A DNA stretch of 43,348 bases from Gemmatimonadota bacterium (GTDB lineage Bacteria > Gemmatimonadota > Gemmatimonadetes > Palauibacterales > KS3-K002), in NCBI GenBank assembly GCA_020344015.1, contig CP070812.1, positions 2,556,197 through 2,599,544 of the forward strand, read 5' to 3'. Each line of letters opens with the position of its first letter. Positions within the stretch are counted from its first letter, which is position 1. Below are positions 32,083-39,866 of this stretch, piece by piece. Both the position numbers and the translations under genes were made by a program. The notes under the pieces were generated by a model, which ran no database searches, had not been told where the DNA came from, and saw nothing but the letters and a program-made list of their open reading frames with translations.

Positions 32083-32540
32083 CGGCTCTTTGCCGCCGCG
32101 TCTTTCTGGCGAAAGAACTCCAGCAGCGCACGGGCGTCTTCAACCGTTACCCCCTGGTTCGACATCGGCGTGAAGTACTGACCAAGCAGTTCTTTGGCCG
32201 TCGCGTCGTTGGCCAGCATCGAGTCGGGATTGACGATCATCGCCAAGATGAACTCGGCGCTTCGCCGCTCCGTAACGCCGGCCAGATCGGGACCGACCAG
32301 CCGGCCGCCGCCAACCGTATGGCAAGCCGCGCAACCCCGCGCCGACATCAGCGACTCGCCCTGCGTCGCCAGCGCTGCATCGACCCCGCCAGCGGTCACC
32401 GCCGCAGTCGGCGCACCCTGTTCCGCTACGGCCGGCTGTGAAGACTCTCCGCCGGCCCGTTCCCCCTCACCTCCGCCGCCACACCCGGCCACACAGAGGA
32501 TGCCGGTCAGCGTGGCGGCTAAGACGCAATTCATTCGCAT
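32079..32540 (-). CDS. Monohaem cytochrome c lipoprotein
   Basis: About 153 aa. A lipoprotein signal (GILCVAGC) is followed by a Gly/Ser/Ala/Glu-rich spacer of about 50 residues, then a class I cytochrome c domain. CAACH binds the haem and YFTPM supplies the distal Met. The domain has the GPDLAGVTERR and ARALLEFF elements seen in c-type cytochromes of respiratory clusters. ATG at 32540 is used; ATG at 32534 overlapping the rrf2 stop is equally possible. Placed directly before nosZ, it is a likely electron donor to the CuA site. The long tether would let it reach NosZ from the membrane. Confidence 0.9.
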   Translation of the reverse strand: MRMNCVLAATLTGILCVAGCGGGGEGERAGGESSQPAVAEQGAPTAAVTAGGVDAALATQGESLMSARGCAACHTVGGGRLVGPDLAGVTERRSAEFILAMIVNPDSMLANDATAKELLGQYFTPMSNQGVTVEDARALLEFFRQKDAAAKSR

Positions 32541-32944
32541 AGGTCCACTTCCTGGATCAGGTCCGCGATAGCAGTCCGCGTGAAAAACTCGATTACCGGG
32601 TCCGAGGCTGACTTCCAGCGGCTGTGCAAGCCGCACGGCGAATCATCCGAGCACGCCTCACGACCCAGCAGACACGATCGTCGTCCCACAAGGCTGTCGA
32701 ACGGCTCGATCACCTCGGCCAGCGAGAGTTCCTCCGCCGGCCGCGCCAGGCCGAACCCGCCCCGCGGCCCTCGCTCCGATACGAGAACACCGGCCCGGGC
32801 AAGGCTGTGCAGGATCTTCGAGAGGTAGTTCGCCGGGAGACCGAGCCGACTGGCGATATACGCGGCCCCCAGCCTCGATCCCTCCGGCTGCTGGGCGAGG
32901 CAGAGCACGGCTCGTAGTGCGTACTGGTCGGTTTTGGAGAGCAA
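32531..32944 (-). CDS. Rrf2-family transcriptional regulator, NsrR-like
   Basis: A 137-aa winged-helix regulator. The N-terminal HTH (SRLGLPANYLSKILHSLARAG) and wing (SERGPRGGFGLARP) are typical of Rrf2. Cys residues spaced C-x6-C-x5-C (CLLGREACSDDSPC, about residues 91-104) match the [Fe-S] site of NsrR/IscR. NsrR senses NO, so control of the N2O-reducing operon that follows is plausible. The start is a TTG at 32944 giving the standard MLSKTDQYALRA opening, with a CGAGG ribosome site. The gene overlaps the cytochrome c gene by a few bases. Confidence 0.9.
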   Translation of the reverse strand: MLSKTDQYALRAVLCLAQQPEGSRLGAAYIASRLGLPANYLSKILHSLARAGVLVSERGPRGGFGLARPAEELSLAEVIEPFDSLVGRRSCLLGREACSDDSPCGLHSRWKSASDPVIEFFTRTAIADLIQEVDLCE

Positions 32945-32967
32945 GTCAGGCCTCGTATTAACGGGTT

Positions 32968-32985
32968 TCGCATGTTAATATGCGA
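32968..32985. promoter_or_regulatory. Candidate Rrf2/NsrR operator
   Basis: A dyad TCGCAT-GTTAAT-ATGCGA with perfect 6-bp arms, 24 bp upstream of the rrf2 start and within the divergent promoter region shared with the gene at 33134. A second inverted pair ATTAAC/GTTAAT overlaps it. Its AT-rich centre and length of 18 bp suit an Rrf2-type binding site. Assignment to the adjacent Rrf2 protein is by position. Confidence 0.55.
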
Positions 32986-33133
32986 GATCCGCTCACGCAA
33001 CCTCCCGCAACCCCTTTCCTCACCGGCCACTCGGGCCTAGCTTGAGGGCCCGGCGATCGACTCGGGACGTAATCCGTTGTATTCGAAAGGGTTACGCCTG
33101 TGATGCCGCAGCCGCCTCGAGGAGTGTAGCGTG

Positions 33134-33760
33134 ATGGAGAATCTCGCGGAGGACAGGGTTCAAGCCGGCGGTGCCCCTCGGGAGGCCACTAGGGCGGACG
33201 CGGAGGCCGGTGTCCCTGGCCCAGGCCCCCGACTGCGGGGCCGGGCGGCGCTGCGGCTGGGCTTCTACGCGACGATCCTGGCGTTGGCGCTGATCCGTTT
33301 CGCGCTCAACCCTCCGCTGCAGCTGCCCGTGGTTCTGATACTCGTCACCTGGTACGCGACGGCAGGGCTGTATTTCGCGCTGCGACCGCGGGAGCCGGTG
33401 CCCGGTTGTCTGACGGTGGCGCTCGGCTGGGTGTTCTTTGCCTACGAGGCGACCGCGGTCGTAGTCGTGATGCACCACCTGGGTGGCAGCGGGTGGCTCA
33501 CCTTACTGCTGCTCGTTTACCCGGTCAGCGAGCTGAACATCCTTTCGCCGGGGCGAGCGGGGTTCGCGGGATCCCTGGCGGCGACTTTGGTGTGCACAGC
33601 GATGGTGGCGGTGGAGGCTTTGGGTTGGCTACCACACGACCCGTTCTATGCTGTGAGCGATCCGCTCTATCGTCAGCCCGAGTACGTGCTGGGTGTCCTG
33701 ATCGTCGCCTGCTTCACGCTGTTCGCGCCGGCCATCGTTCAGCTGCGGGCTCGTTCGTAA
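33134..33760 (+). CDS. Polytopic membrane protein, sensor-like
   Basis: A 208-aa protein with an N-terminal, Gly/Pro/Ala-rich soluble segment of about 38 residues and six predicted helices ending at the C-terminus with LRARS. The layout resembles the membrane input module of a histidine kinase or diguanylate cyclase, but no output domain follows. ATG at 33134 has AGGAG 9 nt upstream; a GTG one codon earlier is an alternative. It is transcribed divergently from the nos operon over the putative Rrf2 operator, so it may belong to the same regulon. The 3' end overlaps that of the methyltransferase gene by 22 bp. Confidence 0.75.
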   Translation: MENLAEDRVQAGGAPREATRADAEAGVPGPGPRLRGRAALRLGFYATILALALIRFALNPPLQLPVVLILVTWYATAGLYFALRPREPVPGCLTVALGWVFFAYEATAVVVVMHHLGGSGWLTLLLLVYPVSELNILSPGRAGFAGSLAATLVCTAMVAVEALGWLPHDPFYAVSDPLYRQPEYVLGVLIVACFTLFAPAIVQLRARS

Positions 33761-34479
33761 ACTGAAACATGCCAGATGCTGGAGGCAGTGAGCGGTTCGC
33801 GCCGCCAGCTTCCCCAGCGCTCTCGCAACCGCAGACCAGCCAGCTGTGCCATCAGATCGAGCTCCGCCGGGTAGACGTAGCGGACCTTGACCGGATACAT
33901 CTTGATCCCCGCCTCCGAGACCACGATGTGATGCGCGTCGACCCGCTGCTGGGTCGGATCGTGTTGCGACACTTCCAGCATTACCTCGTCATCCGACTTG
34001 ACCTTTGAAGCGCTTACACGTTGCTGGCGATCGAAGCGGGACACATCGGGAACGAAAGCTTCGATGACGAAAAGGCCGTCCTCGCTCAGGTGAAGCGCGG
34101 CGTTGCGAAAACAACGAACCTGCTCTTCCTGCGAGCGGAGCGAGAAGAACGTGCTGAAGACCACAGCGATAAGTGAGAACCGACCCTCAACTTCAAGATC
34201 GGCGAAATCACCCATCGTGATCGGGATCCGATCACCGCCCGGCTTACCCCGCAGCTTAGCAACCATCGCTTCCGATGCGTCGATTCCGTGGACTTCAACG
34301 CCACGTTCGCTCAGCGGTAACGCCAACCGACCGGTCCCGATCCCGAGCTCCAGTACGGGCCCCGGTCCGGCCAGCTCTGCGAGGAAGTCGACCGCGCCGG
34401 ACGTGTCCAGCTGCGTATACCACTCGTCATAAACATCGGCGATCTTGTCGCCGTAACTGGCCGCATCGTTGTCACTCAC
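33739..34479 (-). CDS. Class I SAM-dependent methyltransferase
   Basis: A 246-aa protein with a Rossmann methyltransferase fold. The SAM motif I is VLELGIGTGRLALPL, with acidic motif II in VEVHGIDAS and the motif III-like DFADLEVEGRFSLIAVVFSTFF. The C-terminus resembles the Methyltransf_25 / ubiquinone-type group that has a beta-rich cap (HHIVVSEAGIKMYPVKVRYVY). The start GTG at 34479 has GGAGG 7 nt upstream. It sits between a membrane protein and a divergent amrS gene; substrate unknown. Confidence 0.88.
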   Translation of the reverse strand: MSDNDAASYGDKIADVYDEWYTQLDTSGAVDFLAELAGPGPVLELGIGTGRLALPLSERGVEVHGIDASEAMVAKLRGKPGGDRIPITMGDFADLEVEGRFSLIAVVFSTFFSLRSQEEQVRCFRNAALHLSEDGLFVIEAFVPDVSRFDRQQRVSASKVKSDDEVMLEVSQHDPTQQRVDAHHIVVSEAGIKMYPVKVRYVYPAELDLMAQLAGLRLRERWGSWRREPLTASSIWHVSVYERARS

Positions 34480-34633
34480 AGGCGCTCCTCCCTTGCCGCG
34501 GTTTCAGGTGGACCATGGTATGCTACGTCCAGCACGGGGCGAGGCCAAGGGTGGATCGCGCCGAGTCGTCTGACTCGACGGGCCCTTCCGGCGGCTTAGA
34601 CCGTGGGTTAGAGTACTCCAAGGAGGTAGAGGC

Positions 34634-35737
34634 TTGGCGACACTCGCCCACAAGCTCGACAGGCGAACGCGACCCGGCGAGCTCTGCGAGCTCAGAGGCT
34701 TCGGCTCGTTGCGCTGTACCGCCTGCGCACTGCGCTGTGTGATCAGGCCGGGCCGACGCGGCGTTTGCCGAGTGCGCTTCAACGACGCTGGCACGCTTAT
34801 GGTCCCCTGGGGCTACGTCGTTGCACTGCAGTGTGATCCCACGGAGAAGAAGCCGCTCTTCCACGTTTTCCCCGGCTCGGATGCCGTCACCTTCGGGATG
34901 CTGGGTTGCGATCTCCACTGTGACTACTGCCAGAACTGGCTGACGTCGCAGGCGTTGCGCGACGAAGCCGCCGGTGTCGGGCCGCGCGACATCAGCGCCG
35001 ATACGATCGTCGAGCTCGCCCAACGCAGGCGGGCTCGGCTGGTCGTCTCGTCCTATAACGAACCGCTCATTACCGTTGAGTGGGCGGTCGAGGTTTTTCG
35101 TCTGGCGAAGCAGGTGGGCTTGTACACCGCGTGCGTGTCGAACGGTAACGCCACCCCCGAGGCCCTCGACTACCTACGCCCCTGGACCGACGCCTACAAG
35201 ATCGACCTGAAGACGATGAGCGACCGGGGCTACCGGAAACTGGGCTGCACCCTGGAGCACGTACTCGACACCGTGCGCTACGCCTACGAGAAAGGCTTTT
35301 GGCTAGAGATTGTGACGCTCGTTGTGCCGGGCTTTAACGACTCCGAGGATGAATTGCGGGACGCGGCCTCGTTCATCGCCTCGGTCTCAACGGAGATCCC
35401 TTGGCACGTCACAGCCTTCCACCCGCACTACAAGCGGCAAGGTGAAGGAGGGACCTCCCGCGAAACACTCATGCGGGCGGCTGAGATCGGGCGTCAGGCC
35501 GGCCTCGATTTCGTCTACGCCGGCGGTCTTCCCGGCACGCTCGAGGGCTGGGAGAACACCGACTGCCCGGACTGCGGGCGCCTGCTGGTCGAGAGGGTCG
35601 GCGTCCACGTGTTGAAGGACGAGCTCAGCTCGAGCGGCGGGAACTGCCCGGGCTGCGGCCGCTCGATTCCAGGCATCTGGCTGGAGCCCTCCGGAGCCGC
35701 TACACCCGCAGGACCCTACCGAAGTGCTTGTGGTTGA
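34634..35737 (+). CDS. amrS: AmmeMemoRadiSam-type radical SAM enzyme (AmrS)
   Basis: A 367-aa radical SAM protein of the AmrS family. The [4Fe-4S]-SAM motif is CDLHCDYCQNW (about residues 92-102). An N-terminal Cys-rich part (LRCTACALRC, then CRVRFNDAG) precedes it, and the C-terminus has a rubredoxin-like zinc ribbon (CPDCG / CPGCG). SYNEPLITVEWAVEVF and KIDLKTMSD are family blocks. The start is TTG at 34634, with an AAGGAGG site 7 nt upstream. The usual AmrA and AmrB partners are not adjacent. Its substrate is not known. Confidence 0.92.
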   Translation: MATLAHKLDRRTRPGELCELRGFGSLRCTACALRCVIRPGRRGVCRVRFNDAGTLMVPWGYVVALQCDPTEKKPLFHVFPGSDAVTFGMLGCDLHCDYCQNWLTSQALRDEAAGVGPRDISADTIVELAQRRRARLVVSSYNEPLITVEWAVEVFRLAKQVGLYTACVSNGNATPEALDYLRPWTDAYKIDLKTMSDRGYRKLGCTLEHVLDTVRYAYEKGFWLEIVTLVVPGFNDSEDELRDAASFIASVSTEIPWHVTAFHPHYKRQGEGGTSRETLMRAAEIGRQAGLDFVYAGGLPGTLEGWENTDCPDCGRLLVERVGVHVLKDELSSSGGNCPGCGRSIPGIWLEPSGAATPAGPYRSACG

Positions 35738-36602
35738 GATCGAGGCCCGTCCAGCGCTCGATGGCAGAGAGGAACCGATATTTGAAGCGCTCGTCTTTGT
35801 GTATCTCCCCCCGTACGGTGTCCGGGCCGTCCACCATCCGAAGGTCGTCCTGCCAGTCCATCGCGGCTATGCGCGCCTGCATCACCGCCGGATGCATCCC
35901 GGTGTACACCGGTAAGCGGCCCAGCGGACCGAAGTCTAAAGCATTCATACCCCCGTACTGCGCCGCTGCAGCCTCCCTGCCCTCCCGGTGTAAGCTAGAC
36001 TCCACCTGCTTGGCAAGCATGAGCCGCGGCGGCCGCACCCAGCCGTAGTGAAAGATGCGCGCGCCCGATCGGGCCACCGTAAGCCGACGCTCGTCTGGGT
36101 GACGGAACGACTGGGCAGTACGCAACGAGCGGATTCCCAGCCCGTTCCGAATGACGCGGATCTCCTTTTGGTACCAGCCGTGGCTCGTCTGGTAGTGCTG
36201 ATAGTCGCCCCAGAAGTGGAGGTAGTCGAAGATCAGGCCTTCCACGCGCGGGTCCTCGAGAAGCTGCTCGCAGCGCGCCTTGATCACTGGCAGGTCGTCT
36301 TCGTGTACGACCTCGTCAGCTTGAACGTAAAAGCACCAATCGCCGCCACATTCGTCGAGCGCGACGTTGGTCAGCCGGCTGTAACCCCGGGCACCCATCT
36401 TCTCGTCCCAGACGCCCTCGACTATACGGATGCGCGAGTCGCCGATGGACTCCACCACCTCACGCGTCGTGTCGTCGGCATCACCCTCCACCAGGCACAG
36501 CACGAACTCGTCGACGATCGGCAGAATCGAAAGGATCGCCTCTTTGATCGGGAAATAGAACTTGACAGCGTTCCTTGCGAACGAAAAACCCGATATCCGC
36601 AT
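35700..36602 (-). CDS. Glycosyltransferase family 2-like protein
   Basis: A 300-aa protein with a GT-A fold. It opens with ISGFSFARNAVKFYFPIKEAI, followed by the nucleotide-sugar loop VDEFVLCLVEGDADDTTREV and the acidic DECGGDWCFYVQADEVV, whose QADE takes the place of the usual DxD motif. ATG at 36602 has GGGGGAGG directly upstream; a longer frame starts at 36686 without a ribosome site. The 3' end overlaps that of amrS by 38 bp. Such proteins often modify cell-surface glycans. The substrate is unknown. Confidence 0.82.
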   Translation of the reverse strand: MRISGFSFARNAVKFYFPIKEAILSILPIVDEFVLCLVEGDADDTTREVVESIGDSRIRIVEGVWDEKMGARGYSRLTNVALDECGGDWCFYVQADEVVHEDDLPVIKARCEQLLEDPRVEGLIFDYLHFWGDYQHYQTSHGWYQKEIRVIRNGLGIRSLRTAQSFRHPDERRLTVARSGARIFHYGWVRPPRLMLAKQVESSLHREGREAAAAQYGGMNALDFGPLGRLPVYTGMHPAVMQARIAAMDWQDDLRMVDGPDTVRGEIHKDERFKYRFLSAIERWTGLDLNHKHFGRVLRV

Positions 36603-36852
36603 GGTCCTCCCCCTCGTTTGGCAAAGATTGGTTATCGTACAAGCAAGCGTTTCAGCAAGCAAGGCTCGGGCCCATTTCTTGCTCACGTGTATGGCGAAAT
36701 ACCACGCCCGATGCCCGGCGAACAGCCGTTCGCTCCGACTCTGCCCAACAGCGGCGGACGGCCCGCGGCCTGGCAGAAAGCAGGCGAGGTGGCTCTATTC
36801 GTGAGAGACCGCATGTCCCGTTTTGTCACACCCTGCCCGTGAGGAGGCGCAC

Positions 36853-37899
36853 ATGGCAGGCATCGTCGGCTACGGCGCGTACATCCCCCGCAAGCGAATC
36901 AAGGCGGATGAGATCGCCCTTCAGTGGGGCAAGAATCCGGAGACGATAAAAAGAGGTCTGCTCCTGCAGGAGAAGTCGGTTCCCGGCTTTGACGAGGACA
37001 CGATCACCATCTCTGTTTCCGCCGGTCGCTCGGCAATAGCGCGAGCGGGCATCGATCCACAGAAGATCGGCGCCCTCTACATCGGTTCCGAGTCGCATCC
37101 CTACGCGGTGAAGCCGAGCGGCACCGTCGCGGCGGAGGCGCTGGGAATAGGACCCGAGGTCCATATCGCCGACTTCGAGTTTGCCTGCAAAGCGGGTACG
37201 GAAGCGATGTTCGTGGCGCTCGGCCTTGTCGAGGCGGGCCGGGTCGACTACGCGATGGGCATCGGGGCCGACACCTCGCAGGGCGCACCCGACGACGCGT
37301 TGGAGTTCTCGGCCTCGGCGGGCGGCGCCGCCTTCATCTTCGGCAGAGACGACATGGTGGCGGAGGTCATCGAGACCTACAGCTACACCAGCGACACGCC
37401 GGACTTCTGGCGCCGCGAAGGCGAGTTCTACCCACGTCACGGAGGGCGTTTCACCGGCGAACCGGCGTACTTCAAGCATGTGCTGGCGGCCAGCCGCGCG
37501 ATCCTCGAGAAGACGGGACTCAAAGCCGAGGATTTCGCCTACGCCGTCTTCCACATGCCGAACGGCAAGTTCCCCATGACGGCCGGAAAGCAACTAGGTT
37601 TCAAGAAGGAGCAATTGGATACGGGCTGGGTCGTTCCGACCATGGGCAACACCTACTCGGGCTCTTCGCCGACGGGGTTGGCGGCGATCCTCGATGTCGC
37701 GAAGCCGGACGATCTCATCCTGATCACGTCCTTCGGTTCTGGCGCCGGCAGCGATTCGTTCGTTCTCAAGGCGACGAAGCGGCTCCCCGAGGTCCAGGGG
37801 CTCGCTCCCACGGTCCGCTCGATGCTCGACGGGCCACGCCAGTATGTGACGTACGGCGAGTACGCGAAGTTCAGAGAGAAGATCATCGTCAACGAGTAG
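36853..37899 (+). CDS. Archaeal-type hydroxymethylglutaryl-CoA synthase
   Basis: A 348-aa thiolase-fold enzyme. Motifs SESHPYAVKPSG (about 82-93) and ADFEFACKAGTEAM (catalytic Cys at about 108) match the compact archaeal HMG-CoA synthases. AVFHMPNGKFP carries the catalytic His and GNTYSGSSPTGLA is the conserved C-terminal loop. ATG at 36853 has GGAGG 5 nt upstream; a longer frame starts at 36823. The gene is followed by the thiolase and DUF35 genes. In archaea these three proteins form one complex that channels acetoacetyl-CoA. A related role in another acyl-CoA condensation or cleavage is possible here. Confidence 0.9.
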   Translation: MAGIVGYGAYIPRKRIKADEIALQWGKNPETIKRGLLLQEKSVPGFDEDTITISVSAGRSAIARAGIDPQKIGALYIGSESHPYAVKPSGTVAAEALGIGPEVHIADFEFACKAGTEAMFVALGLVEAGRVDYAMGIGADTSQGAPDDALEFSASAGGAAFIFGRDDMVAEVIETYSYTSDTPDFWRREGEFYPRHGGRFTGEPAYFKHVLAASRAILEKTGLKAEDFAYAVFHMPNGKFPMTAGKQLGFKKEQLDTGWVVPTMGNTYSGSSPTGLAAILDVAKPDDLILITSFGSGAGSDSFVLKATKRLPEVQGLAPTVRSMLDGPRQYVTYGEYAKFREKIIVNE

Positions 37900-37925
37900 A
37901 ACTGACGACCGTTGAACGCATTCGC

Positions 37926-37974
37926 CGAACATCGAACACTGAACATCGAACACCGAACATCGAACGTCGAGGTT
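37926..37974 (+). repeat. Seven-copy heptamer repeat between HMG-CoA synthase and thiolase genes
   Basis: Seven contiguous 7-bp units: CGAACAT, CGAACAC, TGAACAT, CGAACAC, CGAACAT, CGAACGT and CGAGGTT. The consensus is YGAACAY. The array starts 26 bp after the HMG-CoA synthase stop and ends 19 bp before the thiolase ATG, just upstream of its AGGAG site. Reverse translation of such repeats gives the spurious 'FDVRCSMF' peptide often seen in misannotated frames. Confidence 0.75.
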
Positions 37975-37993
37975 AACGGCAGGAGAGGCACCC

Positions 37994-39142
37994 ATGCGTG
38001 AGGTTGCGATCGTTGGAGCCGGGATGACGCGATTCGGCGAACTCTGGAACCAGAGTCTGCGCCAGATGTTCGTCGAGGCGGCGGCCGGAGCGTTGAACGA
38101 TGCCGGAGCCGACCGCGTCGACTCGATGTACGTGGGCTGCATGTCGGGGGGCCAGTTCACGGGCCAGGAACACCTGGGCCCGCTGATGGCGGATCAGTTC
38201 GGCATGACCGGCGTGGCTTCGGTGCACGTCGAGTCGGCCTGCGCCTCGGGCGGCGTGGCGCTGCGGCAGGCGTTCATCGAGGTGGCCGCCGGCGTGAGCG
38301 ACCTGGTCCTGGCCGTTGGTATCGAGAAGATGACCGACGGCGCGGACGTCACCAACGTGCTGGCTACCGCGGCAGATCAGGAGCTCGAGGTTTACTACGG
38401 CGTCACCTTCCCGGGACTCTATGCGATGATCGCCCGTGCCCACATGCACACTTACGGCACGACCGAAGAGGATCTTGCCTGGGTCTCGGTAAAGAACCAT
38501 CGCCACGGCGCCAAGAATGACAAGGCTCAGTTCCCCACCGAGTTCACGGTCGAGCAGGTCTTGTCGTCTTCGATGGTCGCCGAGCCGTTACGCCTGCTCC
38601 ACTGCTCGCCGGTGAGCGACGGTGCGGCAGCGGTGCTACTCTGCCCGCTCGATCAGGCGAAGCAGTATACCGACAGGCCGGTCAAGATCGTCGGCAGCGG
38701 CCTGGCAACGGGCTCGCTGGCGCTGGCGGACCGTGACGACCCGGCGTTCCTCGACTCCGTGCAGAAATCGGGCGAGCGGGCATTCAAGATGGCAGGTGTT
38801 GGCCCGCGTGATATCCAGGTCGCCGAAGTGCACGATTGCTTCTCCATCGCCGAGGTCTGCTGCATCGAGGCGTTGGGCTTCGTCGAGAGGGGCAAAGGCG
38901 GTCCGGCCGCGAAAGACGGTTTCACAGCGATCGGCGGGTGCATACCGGTGAACACGAGCGGCGGCCTCAAAGCGAAGGGCCACCCGGTGGGCGCCACCGG
39001 CGTGGCGCAGGCCATAGAAATATTTCGACAGTTACGCGGCGAAGCCGGCGCGCGCCAGGTAGAGAACGCGCGCCTCGGCCTGGCCCAGAACATGGGTGGA
39101 TCGGGAGCGAGCTCTGTGGTCCACATCTTCCAGGGGGTGTGA
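37994..39142 (+). CDS. Archaeal-type thiolase (acetyl-CoA acetyltransferase-like)
   Basis: A 382-aa member of the SCP2-thiolase/archaeal thiolase group. It shows [12 protein letters not shown] (catalytic Cys near residue 83), the HDCFSIAEV block (about 280-288) and [17 protein letters not shown] (about 320-336) with the catalytic His. It should convert two acetyl-CoA to acetoacetyl-CoA or cleave a 3-oxoacyl-CoA. ATG at 37994 has AGGAG upstream. The next gene starts two bases after its stop. The BbsB subunit of benzoylsuccinyl-CoA thiolase, which also pairs with a DUF35-type protein (BbsA), is a relevant relative given the aromatic genes in this window. Confidence 0.9.
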   Translation: MREVAIVGAGMTRFGELWNQSLRQMFVEAAAGALNDAGADRVDSMYVGCMSGGQFTGQEHLGPLMADQFGMTGVASVHVESACASGGVALRQAFIEVAAGVSDLVLAVGIEKMTDGADVTNVLATAADQELEVYYGVTFPGLYAMIARAHMHTYGTTEEDLAWVSVKNHRHGAKNDKAQFPTEFTVEQVLSSSMVAEPLRLLHCSPVSDGAAAVLLCPLDQAKQYTDRPVKIVGSGLATGSLALADRDDPAFLDSVQKSGERAFKMAGVGPRDIQVAEVHDCFSIAEVCCIEALGFVERGKGGPAAKDGFTAIGGCIPVNTSGGLKAKGHPVGATGVAQAIEIFRQLRGEAGARQVENARLGLAQNMGGSGASSVVHIFQGV

Positions 39143-39144
39143 TC

Positions 39145-39537
39145 ATGCCGAGTCCGAGATACACGAGGGAGATCCCCAGCCGCTACCGTCTCGAGGCCGG
39201 CCGCTGTAAGGGCTGCGGCAAGGTGACCTACCCGGCCCGGACCATCTGCCCCTCTTGTCGCGGTGAAGAGATCGAGAAGATCAACCTGTCGCCCAGAGGC
39301 AAGGTCGTCACATCGACGGTGATCCATGTACCACCGGACGACTTTCTCATGGAGGCGCCGTACGCTATGGCGGTGGTGGAGACGCCGGAGGGAGCACGCC
39401 TGATGACCCAGGTCGTGGACTGCGAGCCGTCGACGGTGCTGCCCGGACTGGAGGTATCGCTAGAGTTCCGCCTCATCCGCAAGGAAGGCAAGAGCGGCAT
39501 CCTCTGCTACGGCCATAAGGCGGTGCCGGTCGCCTAG
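39145..39537 (+). CDS. Zn-ribbon OB-fold protein (DUF35)
   Basis: A 130-aa protein with an N-terminal rubredoxin-like zinc ribbon, CKGCGKVTYPARTICPSC, and a C-terminal OB fold (SPRGKVVTSTVIHVPP, APYAMAVVETPEGARLM, LEVSLEFRLIRKEG). DUF35 proteins bridge thiolase and HMG-CoA synthase in the archaeal complex and hold the CoA arm. BbsA has the same domain. The ATG at 39145 lies two bases after the thiolase stop, so the two are translationally coupled. Confidence 0.92.
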   Translation: MPSPRYTREIPSRYRLEAGRCKGCGKVTYPARTICPSCRGEEIEKINLSPRGKVVTSTVIHVPPDDFLMEAPYAMAVVETPEGARLMTQVVDCEPSTVLPGLEVSLEFRLIRKEGKSGILCYGHKAVPVA

Positions 39538-39566
39538 CGGCCGGGGCGTGAGATAGGAGCACTCGC

Positions 39567-39752
39567 ATGCACAGGGTTCAGGTTTGGGCCGAGCTCAGCG
39601 ACCAGCACTACCGCGCCTACGAGTGCGAGGCGAAACGCCGGGGCGTGAAGGTCGAAGAACTGGTCGAGCAGACGGTCAACTGCCTGCTCCGGGAACTGGA
39701 ACGGGACGAGGAAAACGGCTGCGGCCCGGAGCACCTGATCAGCGCATCGTGA
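39567..39752 (+). CDS. Small 61-residue protein, function unknown
   Basis: A 61-aa acidic, mostly helical protein. A short beta-like start (HRVQVWAELSDQHYRAYECEAKRRG) is followed by VKVEELVEQTVNCLLRELERDE, the order seen in ribbon-helix-helix proteins, though no family is certain. The ATG at 39567 has an AGGAG site 7 nt upstream and follows the DUF35 gene by 29 bp. A terminator comes next, so it is the last gene of the operon. It may be a regulator or a small accessory protein. Confidence 0.7.
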   Translation: MHRVQVWAELSDQHYRAYECEAKRRGVKVEELVEQTVNCLLRELERDEENGCGPEHLISAS

Positions 39753-39810
39753 TCGACCGGACCCGGGCCCGGATAATTGCCCGGTGAGGATAGTACCTGC
39801 TGCCCAACAA

Positions 39811-39838
39811 AAGGGCGCGGCCGAAAGGTCGCGCCCTT
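39811..39838. terminator. Rho-independent terminator (bidirectional)
   Basis: Stem AAGGGCGCGGCC / GGTCGCGCCCTT with a GAAA tetraloop and one G-T pair, followed by ACCATTTTG on the plus strand and by a run of T (TTTTGTTGGG) on the minus strand. It lies between the 61-residue gene and the convergent HAF-repeat gene and can serve both. Confidence 0.85.
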
Positions 39839-39866
39839 ACCATTTTGTCACCTGTTTCTTGTCAGA

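Noticed and set aside
37653..37991. Minus-strand frame containing [12 protein letters not shown] repeats
   Set aside because: It arises from translation of the heptamer array and the antisense of the HMG-CoA synthase gene.
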